Shown piece by piece: positions 1 to 8,039 of a stretch of DNA of 64,000 nt. The stretch covers positions 82,567-146,566 of the forward strand of contig NZ_FTMQ01000008.1 in NCBI RefSeq assembly GCF_900156055.1, written 5' to 3'. The translations under genes were made by a program, and so were the position numbers. Each line of letters begins with the position of its first letter. The stretch's first letter is position 1. The DNA is from Rhizobium sp. RU33A (lineage in GTDB: Bacteria > Pseudomonadota > Alphaproteobacteria > Rhizobiales > Rhizobiaceae). A model generated the notes under the pieces. That model saw only the letters and a list, made by a program, of their open reading frames with translations, did no database searches and was not told the DNA's origin.

Positions 1-843
1 TGCCGTAATCGCTGTTTCCGCAAGGTCCAGGCGAGCGGGTTCCTGCTGATGGGGCGTGCGCGGCAGGTCGCGTTCAAGCACGATCCTGTTGCGGCCGGAC
101 GACTTCGCGAGATAAAGCGCCTGATCGGCTGCGGCGTAGACGGCCGTGAAATCGCGAAGCGGCGTGATGTCGGCCAAGCCGCCGGATATGGTAACGGCGA
201 TCGACTGGTGAACGGACTCGACCAGACGATTGGCAATGGTTCGCCGTAGCTTTTCCGCCATCGCGATGACATCGGCAAACTCGGCATCCCGAAAGAGGAT
301 GGCGAACTCTTCTCCGCCGATACGCGCGACGAGATGGGCGGGTCCGGTGATTTCGCAGAGCGTTTTTGCAACCGAGACAATCACATCGTCGCCGGCCAGA
401 TGGCCATAGCGGTCGTTGATCTGCTTGAAACGGTCGATGTCCAAGATCAGCAGATGCCCGCGCTCAACCTGAGAGAGATCGTCGATGAAGGCGCGGCGAT
501 TGAGAAGGCCGGACAGCATGTCGGTTCGGCTCAACTGGCGGAATTCGAGCCTAGTTCTGGCGAGGTGGATGACCGCATAACCCATGTAGAGCGAGCAGAG
601 CATCGTCAGGACGAAGGATACAATCATGGCGATGCCACAGCCGATTGCCAGATCGCGCAACAACGGGTTGAGCAAGACATCGAAGGCGTGCAGGACAAGC
701 AAGATGCCTGCGACCATGAAGCAGGCGATGATGGAATTACGGATCGACAGTCTGGTCGCAAAGCGGATCACCGCATCCCAGTTGTCGAATTCTGTCAGCC
801 CAATATCGCGGATGACCCACGCTTCAATCCGTTGCTTCAACAT
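1..843 (-). CDS. GGDEF diguanylate cyclase, two-TM membrane anchor (3' end cut by window)
   Basis: Only the first 281 codons lie in the window; no stop is reached before base 1. The start is the ATG at 843. Residues ~40-60 and ~65-95 form two hydrophobic helices, followed by a GGDEF domain. Visible are the entry motif SRTDMLSGLLNRRAF, the metal-site segment LDIDRFKQINDRYGH and the signature ARIGGEEFAIL near residue 172, then a closing AADQALYLAKSSGRNR. The protein should make cyclic di-GMP from two GTP at the inner membrane. The inhibitory I-site (RxxD five residues before GGEEF) is absent: the position reads GPAH, so classic product inhibition is not expected. No sensory domain is visible beyond the short membrane part. 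Confidence 0.93.
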   Translation of the reverse strand, partial: MLKQRIEAWVIRDIGLTEFDNWDAVIRFATRLSIRNSIIACFMVAGILLVLHAFDVLLNPLLRDLAIGCGIAMIVSFVLTMLCSLYMGYAVIHLARTRLEFRQLSRTDMLSGLLNRRAFIDDLSQVERGHLLILDIDRFKQINDRYGHLAGDDVIVSVAKTLCEITGPAHLVARIGGEEFAILFRDAEFADVIAMAEKLRRTIANRLVESVHQSIAVTISGGLADITPLRDFTAVYAAADQALYLAKSSGRNRIVLERDLPRTPHQQEPARLDLAETAITA

Positions 844-1092
844 AGGTTTTGACCACACAGAAAGACTTGAAACGAAAATCGATCAGTCGACGCGAGAGCT
901 TATCTGTCGCCGTCTGCTGTCATGAAATATGGTTGCTCGCAAACATTGCGACCGCTTTCCCGCAAGGTGCCGAATGCAACCCTGACCGTAAAGAGTTCAT
1001 TTTCATTTCTACTAGTATTAATCCCCTAAAAATTAAGGTTCGATGAATCCAAAACCCTGGATTGCATATGGCCGCGTGCCCATCCGATACGT

Positions 1093-1503
1093 TCACGGCT
1101 CAGTGAAGCCGGATGGGACAACCTGCAGCTGATGGAGAGACGGATTGTTGACGAAGAGCAGGCCGCCCCGGGACGTCGAGCCGGCAGCGACGTAGTCGAA
1201 GGTCATTCCCGCTTCCTCGATCAGCTCAGGTCCGTCGAGCAGGGCCGCCGTTATTTCCACCGCAGCGGCCGCCTGATCACCTGAATTGCTTACCTCGATC
1301 ATGACGCGCCAGCCGGAGGACTGGGGAGCAATGGCGAGGATCTGGACGGCAAGTTCCGGTGGGCGGTCGTGGCTCGTCATCGCTTCGAATACCATCCAGC
1401 CGATCATCGCAACGACAATGGTGGTTGCCGCAAGGCCGGTGAGCCATTCCACCCAATGCGGGCGGATGGGGTCGGTCGCTTTGCTGGCATTGTCACGGGT
1501 CAT
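1093..1503 (-). CDS. TIGR02588-type single-TM protein
   Basis: A 136-residue protein with a short cytoplasmic N-terminus, one transmembrane helix at ~20-42 (WLTGLAATTIVVAMIGWMVF) and a predicted periplasmic beta-rich domain (VMIEVSNSGDQAAAAVEI). I recognise it as the uncharacterised family TIGR02588, which is regularly paired with TIGR02587, as here. I chose the ATG at 1503 because a strong ribosome site (GAGGAGG) precedes it, inside the last codons of the upstream gene. A TTG at 1518 would extend it by five residues and overlap that gene by 4 bases. The two genes are almost certainly one operon. No biochemical role is known to me. Confidence 0.75.
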   Translation of the reverse strand: MTRDNASKATDPIRPHWVEWLTGLAATTIVVAMIGWMVFEAMTSHDRPPELAVQILAIAPQSSGWRVMIEVSNSGDQAAAAVEITAALLDGPELIEEAGMTFDYVAAGSTSRGGLLFVNNPSLHQLQVVPSGFTEP

Positions 1504-1514
1504 GTCGGGCCTCC

Positions 1515-2384
1515 TCAAAGGATAAGTCTGGCGGCCGCCGCGCCGATCGCTGCCGGGAAGCCGAGCACGACCAGCGTTAGAAGGGCCTCTGCCATGCCGA
1601 GGTCATCCAGCCGGCCGAAGGTCCAGAGGCTGTAGAGGCTGACGGCAAGGGCGACGACATAGCCGGGGATCGTGAACCTGACAAAGGCATGCCAGACCGG
1701 CGTATCCTCCTGAAGACTGTGGCTGCCCTTGAAGGCGAGCGCATAGACGAAGCCATGCATCAGCATCATCGACAGTGCCATGAGGGCAAGCGCATGCCAG
1801 ATGGTCATTTTGTAAGCGAGAAGGATCATCTCTTCTGTCGGCGCCAGATTGAGCGACAGGAAAAGCGCGCCGACGGCCATCATGAAGAGCTCGGTGAGAT
1901 AGCCCGGATTGGCCTCCTGGCTTGGATCGGCACCGTCCTGCTCGTCATCGGCATCATCGTCCTGCATGCTGAGCTGGCTTCGGCCGAGCAATGCACCGAT
2001 GCTGGCCGGTACTGCCTGTAGAGCCACCATTCCAACCCATTCGCGCGGTGCCATGTCGAGCTTGATCACCCCGAGCAGAACAAGGATCAGCGCACTGGCG
2101 GCGACGCCCATGCCATAGGCGACGATCGCGTCGCGGGCCGATTCGCGCCATGTGGCGGTCCGTTCGAAACCGATACGGTGGGAAAGTCCGACGAGGAGAG
2201 GCAGATTGAGGACCAGCAGCAGAAGAAGCCGCTCTCGGTCCATGTAAAAGCCGAGGAACCACATCTCCATGGTCATCAGCATGGGGATGGAGAAGAGAAG
2301 GGCACCGGCAAGCCCGCGTGCAAGGCCGACGAGAAACCGGCTTATCCGTGCCGATTCGTGACGTTCATCTGCGACTTCTGCCAT
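1515..2384 (-). CDS. TIGR02587 family integral membrane protein
   Basis: A 289-residue protein with about seven or eight hydrophobic helices and an acidic loop near the middle (DDDADDEQDGADPSQEANP). The pattern and the following TIGR02588 partner identify family TIGR02587, a putative integral membrane protein of unknown function found in rhizobia and cyanobacteria. The start is taken at the ATG at 2384 (MAEVADERHESARIS), which follows a GGTGG-type ribosome site; a TTG at 2420 in the same frame would add 12 residues. It is the first gene of a two-gene operon, ending 11 bases before the next ATG. A paired transporter or membrane sensor is possible but would be a guess. Confidence 0.78.
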   Translation of the reverse strand: MAEVADERHESARISRFLVGLARGLAGALLFSIPMLMTMEMWFLGFYMDRERLLLLLVLNLPLLVGLSHRIGFERTATWRESARDAIVAYGMGVAASALILVLLGVIKLDMAPREWVGMVALQAVPASIGALLGRSQLSMQDDDADDEQDGADPSQEANPGYLTELFMMAVGALFLSLNLAPTEEMILLAYKMTIWHALALMALSMMLMHGFVYALAFKGSHSLQEDTPVWHAFVRFTIPGYVVALAVSLYSLWTFGRLDDLGMAEALLTLVVLGFPAAIGAAAARLIL

Positions 2385-2527
2385 TGTTCCACCGTCCCTT
2401 GCCGCGCAGGGAATGCGCAAATGGGGGTGGTTGTTCCGTCTGGCAGGAGGTTGACCGGCTGCCGATAGGCAACCGGTTCACGTCTGGCAGGAGTGTTGCA
2501 GGCGCACTTCCTGCGGCCAAGGGCTGA

Positions 2528-4639
2528 TCAGCCCTTCGGCTTGAATGTCTTTTTCTTGGGGCCTGCCGATGGGCCACGGTCGTCGAACTTACCCTTGGGC
2601 TTTCCGGCGCCGGCGAAAGCCGGCTTGTCGCCCTTCGGCTTGCCGGACCAGTCGGGCTTGGCAGGCTTGTCCCAGGAATTCGACGCACCCTTCGGCTTCT
2701 TCTTGAAGCCTAGCTTGTCGTCGCTCCAGTCGGTACGCTTCGGCTTGGGCGCGTCGCCCCAGACTTCAGAATCCGTCACCGCCATTGCGTCGCGCGGCGG
2801 CCGGGCAGGGCTGTCGTCCTTGCGGGCGTAGGGCTTCTTGTCGCCAAACGGCTTCTTTTCACCGTAGGGTGCCTTGTCGCCATAGGCCTTCTTTTCGCCG
2901 TAGGGCTTCTTGTCACCAAAAGGCTTCTTGTCGCCAAAGGGCTTGCGGTCGCCGTCCTCGCGCGGGGGGCGGGGGGCACGTTCCTTCGGAGCTGCGTTAA
3001 AGTCCGGCATGCCGGGGAGCTGGGAAAGCGTAATGCCGCGTTCAAGCGCCTTGTTCGGGCCAAGCGCGCCCAGGAACGTATCGAGCGCGCTCTCGGCGAT
3101 CTCGACGAAGGTTTCCTCCGGCTGCATCTTGATTGCGCCGATCTCGTTCTTGGTGATGTTGCCGTTGCGGCAAAGCATCGGGATCAACCAGCGCGGCTCG
3201 GCATTCTGGCGGCGGCCGACGGAAACGGAGAACCAGACGCTGGCGCCAAAATCGCCGCGCGGCTTGGTCGCCGAGTTGGCCGGGTTGGCATAGTCCGGCT
3301 CCTTGCGGGCCTTGCCTGCTTCGAGGCTGACGGGGATCAGATCTTCCGGTGCCGAGCGATGGCCACGCTGCAGGCGCAGGAATGCAGCAGCGATCTGCTC
3401 GGCGCCGTGCGTTGCGATCAGCGCCTCAATCATCGGAACTTCGTCTTCGGTGATCACCTGTGTAAGCGAGGGATCGGCCATCAGGCGTTCGTCATCACGG
3501 GCCTGAACTTCGTCGGCAGACGGCGGCAGGGCCCAGGTCGGACGGACATTGGCCCCGCCGAGCAGGCGTTCGGCCTTGCGGCGCGCGCTGTTCGGGACGA
3601 TGAGCGCAGACACACCCTTGTTGCCGGCGCGGCCGGTACGGCCGGACCGATGCAGAAGGGTTTCAGAGTTGGTCGGCAGGTCGGCATGGATGACGAGTTC
3701 GAGACCCGGCAGATCGATGCCGCGAGCGGCGACGTCTGTCGCGACGCAGACGCGCGCACGGCCGTCGCGCATCGCCTGCAGCGCGTGGGTGCGTTCGTTC
3801 TGCGAGAGTTCGCCCGACAGTGCCACGACGGAGAAACCGCGATTGTGTAGGCGGGCCGTCAGGTGATTTACGGCAGCACGGGTGGAGCAGAATACAATCG
3901 CGTTCTTCGCCTCGTAAAAGCGCAGCACGTTGATGATGGCATTCTCGCGATCGGGATTGGCAACGGCCAGCGCACGATACTCGATGTCGACATGCTGCTT
4001 CTGCTCGGACAATGCCTCGATGCGGCGCGCGTCGCGCTGGTAGCTTTTCGCAAGATCCGCGATCGAGCGCGGCACTGTCGCCGAGAACATCAGCGTGCGG
4101 CGATCGTCGGGCGATTCTTGGAGGATGAATTCGAGATCCTCGCGGAAGCCGAGATCGAGCATCTCGTCAGCCTCGTCGAGCACGACGACGCGCATCTGGG
4201 ACAGGTCTAGCGCGCGGCGGGTAATGTGGTCTCGCAGGCGCCCCGGTGTGCCGACGATGATATGGGCACCGCGCTCAAGCGCCCGGCGCTCGTTACGGAT
4301 ATCCATGCCGCCGACACAGGAACCGATGATCGCGCCGGTCTCGGCATAGAGCCATTCGAGCTCACGCATGACCTGCATGGCCAGTTCGCGAGTCGGGGCG
4401 ATTGCGAGCGCCAGCGGCGCGCCGGCTCGCTCGAAACGACCGCCTTCCGGCAGCAGCGTCGGGGCCATGGCGAGACCGAAGGCAACCGTCTTGCCGGAGC
4501 CCGTCTGGGCGGACACGAGCGCGTCGCGACCCTCCAGCTCAGGGTCGATCATGGCCTGCTGCACGGGGGTCAGGGTGTCGTAGCCGCGCTTGCGCAAGGC
4601 ATCAGCGATCGCCGGAACGATGGCGTCGAAATCAGTCAT
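2528..4639 (-). CDS. DEAD-box ATP-dependent RNA helicase with DbpA-type RNA-binding domain
   Basis: A 703-residue RNA helicase of the DeaD/CsdA-DbpA type. Motifs in order: Q motif LTPVQQAMI (~22), Walker A SAQTGSGKT (~43), PTRELA, the DEAD box VVVLDEADEMLDLGF (~155), SAT (~186), and helicase C motifs ending HRSGRTGRAG (~330). Residues ~470-545 look like a DbpA RNA-binding domain (VWFSVSVGRR, then RWLIPMLCRNGNITK). The last ~160 residues are Lys/Gly/Pro rich and include seven tandem hexapeptides. Such enzymes unwind RNA during ribosome assembly and mRNA decay, often in the cold. It stands alone with a ~165-base upstream region holding a hairpin. I leave the symbol empty because DeaD and DbpA cannot be told apart here. 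Confidence 0.95.
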   Translation of the reverse strand: MTDFDAIVPAIADALRKRGYDTLTPVQQAMIDPELEGRDALVSAQTGSGKTVAFGLAMAPTLLPEGGRFERAGAPLALAIAPTRELAMQVMRELEWLYAETGAIIGSCVGGMDIRNERRALERGAHIIVGTPGRLRDHITRRALDLSQMRVVVLDEADEMLDLGFREDLEFILQESPDDRRTLMFSATVPRSIADLAKSYQRDARRIEALSEQKQHVDIEYRALAVANPDRENAIINVLRFYEAKNAIVFCSTRAAVNHLTARLHNRGFSVVALSGELSQNERTHALQAMRDGRARVCVATDVAARGIDLPGLELVIHADLPTNSETLLHRSGRTGRAGNKGVSALIVPNSARRKAERLLGGANVRPTWALPPSADEVQARDDERLMADPSLTQVITEDEVPMIEALIATHGAEQIAAAFLRLQRGHRSAPEDLIPVSLEAGKARKEPDYANPANSATKPRGDFGASVWFSVSVGRRQNAEPRWLIPMLCRNGNITKNEIGAIKMQPEETFVEIAESALDTFLGALGPNKALERGITLSQLPGMPDFNAAPKERAPRPPREDGDRKPFGDKKPFGDKKPYGEKKAYGDKAPYGEKKPFGDKKPYARKDDSPARPPRDAMAVTDSEVWGDAPKPKRTDWSDDKLGFKKKPKGASNSWDKPAKPDWSGKPKGDKPAFAGAGKPKGKFDDRGPSAGPKKKTFKPKG
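2828..2953 (-). repeat. Seven tandem 18-bp repeats encoding GDKKPF-type hexapeptides
   Basis: Inside the helicase tail (residues ~563-604) seven consecutive six-residue units follow one another without gaps: GDRKPF, GDKKPF, GDKKPY, GEKKAY, GDKAPY, GEKKPF, GDKKPY. Each unit is 18 bp, so copy number can change without a frameshift. The units alternate charge with an aromatic residue, which suits flexible RNA contact or condensate formation. Confidence 0.9.
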
Positions 4640-4724
4640 GGAGTGGTCTTTCGAATGTGATGGATGATGCGGGCCAAAGCGCCGCGCCCGCCGATTGCGG
4701 GTATGTTGGGGCTGTTCCTACTCG

Positions 4725-4745
4725 TCTCGACCCAAAAAGTCGAGA
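4725..4745 (-). other. Hairpin in the helicase 5' leader region
   Basis: A perfect 7-bp inverted repeat (TCTCGAC, 7-base A-rich loop, GTCGAGA) lies about 85-105 bases before the helicase ATG. It could be a leader hairpin of the mRNA or the end of another transcript. There is no clear U-tract. Only the pairing is seen; the function is not known. Confidence 0.4.
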
Positions 4746-4804
4746 GGCAGGGAACGAAAACGCTGCGCTATGGTGAACCATGGGCCTCGCACCATCCGGA
4801 CACG

Positions 4805-5341
4805 TCATGAGCGAAGCCGCGCCATGGCCAGGGCTTCGACATAGGTTCCGCCGCGAAAGGCATAGTTCGCCATTCGTCCCTCCACTGTGAAGCCAAAGCT
4901 CTCATAGAGGGCGATCGCGGCGGAATTGTCCGCGTGTACTGTCAGTTCAAGGCGCCGCAGGTTCAGCCAGTCATCGGCGATCTCGATGGCTTCGCCGAGG
5001 AGCGCGCGACCGATCCCGCGGCGGGTGAAGTCGTCATGTACGCCCATGCCGAGCGTTGCGACATGGGCGCGCCTGCCTTTTGCCGGCGACAAACCGATAT
5101 CGCCGACCACCACGCCGTCGAATACGGCCACGAGGTATCGGGCATCGACGGACTGCTGTTCTATGCCGCGCCTGATTTCCTCGACGCTGTGATAGGGCAG
5201 GCGCATGGTGCCCCAGCGGTAGCCCGGCAGGTTGTGCAAGTCGGCGATTGCGGCAGCGTCGGCCAGGGATCGCGCACGGATGGTCAGGCCTTCGGGCCAG
5301 GTACGCTTATCTCGGGAAGCGACGGGATGTGATTGCGGCAT
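4805..5341 (-). CDS. GNAT family N-acetyltransferase
   Basis: A 178-residue single-domain acetyltransferase of the GNAT fold. The acetyl-CoA loop is in motif A, GMGVHDDFTRRGIGRALL (~105-122), and motif B follows as ELTVHADNSAAIALYESFGF (~138-157). Strand-helix order and length fit a stand-alone GNAT. The substrate cannot be told from sequence; closest in pattern are L-amino-acid N-acyltransferase or PhnO-like enzymes. The start is the ATG at 5341, giving an N-terminal tail of about 18 residues before the fold. It is transcribed toward the RNA helicase but separated by 165 bases, so probably a separate unit. Confidence 0.88.
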   Translation of the reverse strand: MPQSHPVASRDKRTWPEGLTIRARSLADAAAIADLHNLPGYRWGTMRLPYHSVEEIRRGIEQQSVDARYLVAVFDGVVVGDIGLSPAKGRRAHVATLGMGVHDDFTRRGIGRALLGEAIEIADDWLNLRRLELTVHADNSAAIALYESFGFTVEGRMANYAFRGGTYVEALAMARLRS

Positions 5342-5588
5342 GCTTGCTCTCCATGTCTTTGGCGGGAGAGCGAACCGGACGCCTGCTCAACCGCAGGGCG
5401 TTCGGGATAAGTAGGTTCTACAGACGCGACCTGACCCGGACACCCTTGCAAAGGGGGATCACATGAAGGGTCATAGCGGTGGTCGAGTACGTTGTAGCCA
5501 TCCGCACATGATGGAGACGGCGCAGGCGTCGGTCAAGAGAGACGCCCGGACCCTTGTCCGAATCCGCTTGAGGTTTTAAGGCTTTGAA

Positions 5589-6230
5589 ATGTCCACCTCC
5601 CAATTCTCCGGCAAGACGATTGCCATCGACTTCGAGACCGCGACCGAGGCGCGTGCCAGTGCCTGCTCCATCGGTCTCGCCTTCATCGAGAACGGCCGTG
5701 TCGTGCGCGTCGAGGAGCGCCTGATCCGGCCGCCGGAAAATCGCTACTCGCCCTTCAACATCGCCATTCACGGCATCCGGCCCGAACATACGGCCAATGC
5801 GCCCGAGTTTACCGAAGTGATGGCAGAGTTTGCCGGTGACTTCGAGGGCGCACGAATGATCGCCCACAATGCATCCTTCGACTTTTCCGTGCTCAGGGCC
5901 TGCCTCGATCTGTCGGGGCTAGATTATCCGGAATTGTCTTACCTCTGCAGCGTCAAGCTCGCCCAGCGCCACTGGCCTTCGCTCGGATCGCACCGGCTGA
6001 ACGTGCTGGCCGCGCATCTTGGCGTCAGCTTCCTGCACCACAACGCCGCCGAAGATGCGCGCATCTGCGCCGAAGCCTGCCTTGCCATGGCTCTCGAGGC
6101 CGAAGTCGACGACCTTTTTGACTTGGCGCTGAAGCTCGGGCTCAATCCGGGCCGTCTGCACCGGCAGGGCTATGATGCCTGCTCCTTTGCCCGCAAGCCG
6201 AAGAAGAAAGTGCTCGCCTTGCAAGCGTGA
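5589..6230 (+). CDS. DEDDh 3'-5' exonuclease, DNA polymerase III epsilon-like
   Basis: A 213-residue exonuclease of the DnaQ superfamily. The Exo I motif is IAIDFETATEARASACSIG (~11-29, catalytic Asp and Glu), Exo II is HNASFDFSVL (~96), and Exo III is HNAAEDAR (~152), the HxAxxD arrangement of the DEDDh subclass. It lacks the polymerase-binding C-terminus expected of the replicative proofreading subunit and is shorter, so it is more likely an accessory nuclease in repair or turnover. The ATG at 5589 begins just before the first strand. Its upstream gap (5342-5588, 247 bases) has no gene; a 6-bp hairpin at about 5525-5546 is the only structure I see there. Confidence 0.9.
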   Translation: MSTSQFSGKTIAIDFETATEARASACSIGLAFIENGRVVRVEERLIRPPENRYSPFNIAIHGIRPEHTANAPEFTEVMAEFAGDFEGARMIAHNASFDFSVLRACLDLSGLDYPELSYLCSVKLAQRHWPSLGSHRLNVLAAHLGVSFLHHNAAEDARICAEACLAMALEAEVDDLFDLALKLGLNPGRLHRQGYDACSFARKPKKKVLALQA

Positions 6231-6273
6231 CCGGGCATCCTATCTTCAGGGATATCACGAAGGAGTGAAGTCC

Positions 6274-6762
6274 ATGTCGATTCGTAAAGCCGCCGCCGCT
6301 GCCGTCATTCTCGCCTCGACGGCGATCCCTGCATCGTCCGAGGTCGTCGGCAAGGTCGGCGTTGACTGGGTCGGCAATGACATTGTCATCGAAGCGATGA
6401 CGGATCCTGAAGTGAAGGGCGTCACTTGCCACGTCACCTATTTCGATCGCTCGATCATCGATCGCTTGTCCAAAGGCAACTGGTTCGAGGATCCTTCCAA
6501 CAACTCGATTGCCTGCCGTCAGACTGGACCGATCGAGATCGGTGACATCGATCTTTCGGAAGAAGGAGAAGAGGTGTTCCGGGAAGGCTTGTCGATCATC
6601 TGGAAGTCGCTCGTCGTCAATCGCATCTACGACAAGAAGAACGATACGCTGATCTATCTTGCCCACTCGCGACAGGTTGTCGAAGGGTCGGCCAAGATGG
6701 CGATCTCGACCGTGCCGCTGTTCAATCAGACTGTCGTCTGGACTTCGGGCAAACCGAATTGA
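6274..6762 (+). CDS. creA: CreA family exported protein
   Basis: A 162-residue protein with a cleavable signal peptide (MSIRKAAAAAVILASTAIPA) and a mature part beginning with EVVGKVGVDWVGNDIVIEA. The phrases DPEVKGVTCHVTYF and ARSRQ-like AHSRQVVEGSAKMAIS are typical of CreA, a conserved periplasmic protein of unknown activity. The start is fixed by the ATG at 6274, preceded by AAGGAG eight bases upstream; a longer reading into the previous gene is not needed. It follows the exonuclease gene by 43 bases on the same strand, so the two may be cotranscribed. Two cysteines (in CHV and CRQ) could form a disulfide. Confidence 0.9.
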   Translation: MSIRKAAAAAVILASTAIPASSEVVGKVGVDWVGNDIVIEAMTDPEVKGVTCHVTYFDRSIIDRLSKGNWFEDPSNNSIACRQTGPIEIGDIDLSEEGEEVFREGLSIIWKSLVVNRIYDKKNDTLIYLAHSRQVVEGSAKMAISTVPLFNQTVVWTSGKPN

Positions 6763-6914
6763 CAGACCAGTTTTGGGGGGAATTGAGATTGGCGAGCCCG
6801 GTGTGACATCTGTCACTTCAACGGGACGATGCCGTGGGTCATGCATGTCGAACCGGCACCGCGTCACCCCCAATTTCGCAGCCGGACGGAGAGGATCCTG
6901 TTCAACTCTCCACA

Positions 6915-6949
6915 CAAAGACGCCCTGGAACCTTGCGGATCCAGGGCGT
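6915..6949 (-). terminator. Probable terminator of the 6971-7333 gene
   Basis: A perfect 9-bp stem (ACGCCCTGG at 6920-6928 with CCAGGGCGT at 6941-6949, 12-base loop). On the minus strand it is followed by CTTTG, a weak U-tract, just past the stop of the small exported protein. The rest of the gap from 6763 holds nothing else I recognise. Confidence 0.55.
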
Positions 6950-6970
6950 TATCATAAGGCGAGCGATGTC

Positions 6971-7333
6971 TTACTTGACGTAGACGATCTTGCCGCCGTT
7001 GGCAGCTTCGTCAACGTGGAATACGTTGTTGGTCTGAACGCTCTCGGCCTCAAGAGCCTGTGCGATCGCCGGGTCAGACGAAATCTGCGCCTGCGCTTCG
7101 GTCATCGACTCCGAGCTGTTGGCCAGCTGCGAAAGACGGGTGTGTTCAGAGCGGTCCTGGTCGTTGTCCAGGCTGTCGAGACGAACGATGCTAACGCCCT
7201 CGGTAGCCATGGTCGTGGAATTGGTCGTGGTCGTCGTGTCGACCATCGGTGCAGCGGTCTGGGCAAGGGCAACGCCCGAAACGGAGGCGATGGACATGGC
7301 ACCGGCGAGCGCAAGCTTTACTGCAGAATTCAT
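6971..7333 (-). CDS. Small exported protein of unknown function
   Basis: A 120-residue protein with a clear Sec signal peptide (MNSAVKLALAGAMSIASVSG, then VALAQ with a likely cut after Ala-25). The mature part is acidic and Thr/Ser/Gln rich (VDTTTTTNSTTMATEG) and ends with GGKIVYVK. I do not recognise a named domain. The start is supported by AAGGAG nine bases before the ATG at 7333. It is flanked by stem-loops at 6920-6949 and 7526-7553, so it is a single-gene unit. It resembles in style, though not clearly in sequence, the other small exported gene at the right edge of the window. Envelope or stress function is a guess. Confidence 0.7.
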   Translation of the reverse strand: MNSAVKLALAGAMSIASVSGVALAQTAAPMVDTTTTTNSTTMATEGVSIVRLDSLDNDQDRSEHTRLSQLANSSESMTEAQAQISSDPAIAQALEAESVQTNNVFHVDEAANGGKIVYVK

Positions 7334-7523
7334 GGTCTTTCTCCTTGGTTTCTCTTCAGAATTTTTTGCTTCGTGGGAAGCTGACAGAAGAACGCAGGAC
7401 CATGACCAGGGTTCCGACAGGTGTGAAAATTATTTATAAATCATAACAAATATTCGTCTTAATTTTATACAACGAAAGAACACGCCACCGGCGGGGCCGA
7501 TCGCGTTCCAAACGAAACGGAAG

Positions 7524-7553
7524 AAAAAATGCTCCGCAGATACGGAGCATTTT
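7524..7553 (-). terminator. Rho-independent terminator after cheW
   Basis: An 11-bp perfect stem (AAAATGCTCCG at 7526-7536 with CGGAGCATTTT at 7543-7553) with a 6-base loop. On the minus strand it ends in a T-run, 20 bases past the cheW stop. The A-rich other side means it could work in both directions. Confidence 0.85.
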
Positions 7554-7572
7554 CCTGGGAAGGGAATGCGGC

Positions 7573-8037
7573 TTAGGCGGCCTGAGCGAGCTCGTCGGCG
7601 ATGACGGTGTCGAGGTTGAGGAAGCAGACCATCTGTTTCTCGAGCGCGACGATACCGCGGCAGAAGGCGCGCTGGGCTTCCGGGATGATTTCCGGTGCCG
7701 GCTGAAGGTCTTCACTCTTGATCGTCATCATGTCCGAGACTTGTTCGACCAGCAGTCCGACCAGCTTGCCGGCGATATCGGTGACGATGATCGCCGCGCG
7801 TTCCGAGGGTTCGGTCATCTTCATGCCGAGACGGCAGGCCATGTCGATGACCGGGATGACGGCGCCGCGCAGGTTGATCAGGCCGAGAACGTAAGGGGGG
7901 GTATGCGGCATCGGGGTGACCGGTGCCCAGCCGCGGATTTCGCGGATGGCCATGATGTCGATGCAGAATTCCTGGTCGCCAAGATGGAAGGATACGATTT
8001 CCAGATAGGCGCCCGACTGTTTGATGGCATTACTCAT
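7573..8037 (-). CDS. cheW: CheW chemotaxis coupling protein
   Basis: A 154-residue CheW. Recognisable are FHLGDQEFCIDIMAIREIRGW near the N-terminus, MPHTPPYVLGLINLRGAVIPVID in the middle and DIAGKLVGLLVEQVSDM. It bridges chemoreceptors and the CheA kinase. Its ATG at 8037 lies two bases after the stop of the chemoreceptor gene, so the two are one operon and translation is probably coupled. No cheA, cheY or flagellar genes are in the window, so this is a satellite receptor-coupler pair rather than the main che cluster. A terminator follows. Confidence 0.95.
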   Translation of the reverse strand: MSNAIKQSGAYLEIVSFHLGDQEFCIDIMAIREIRGWAPVTPMPHTPPYVLGLINLRGAVIPVIDMACRLGMKMTEPSERAAIIVTDIAGKLVGLLVEQVSDMMTIKSEDLQPAPEIIPEAQRAFCRGIVALEKQMVCFLNLDTVIADELAQAA

Positions 8038-8039
8038 GT

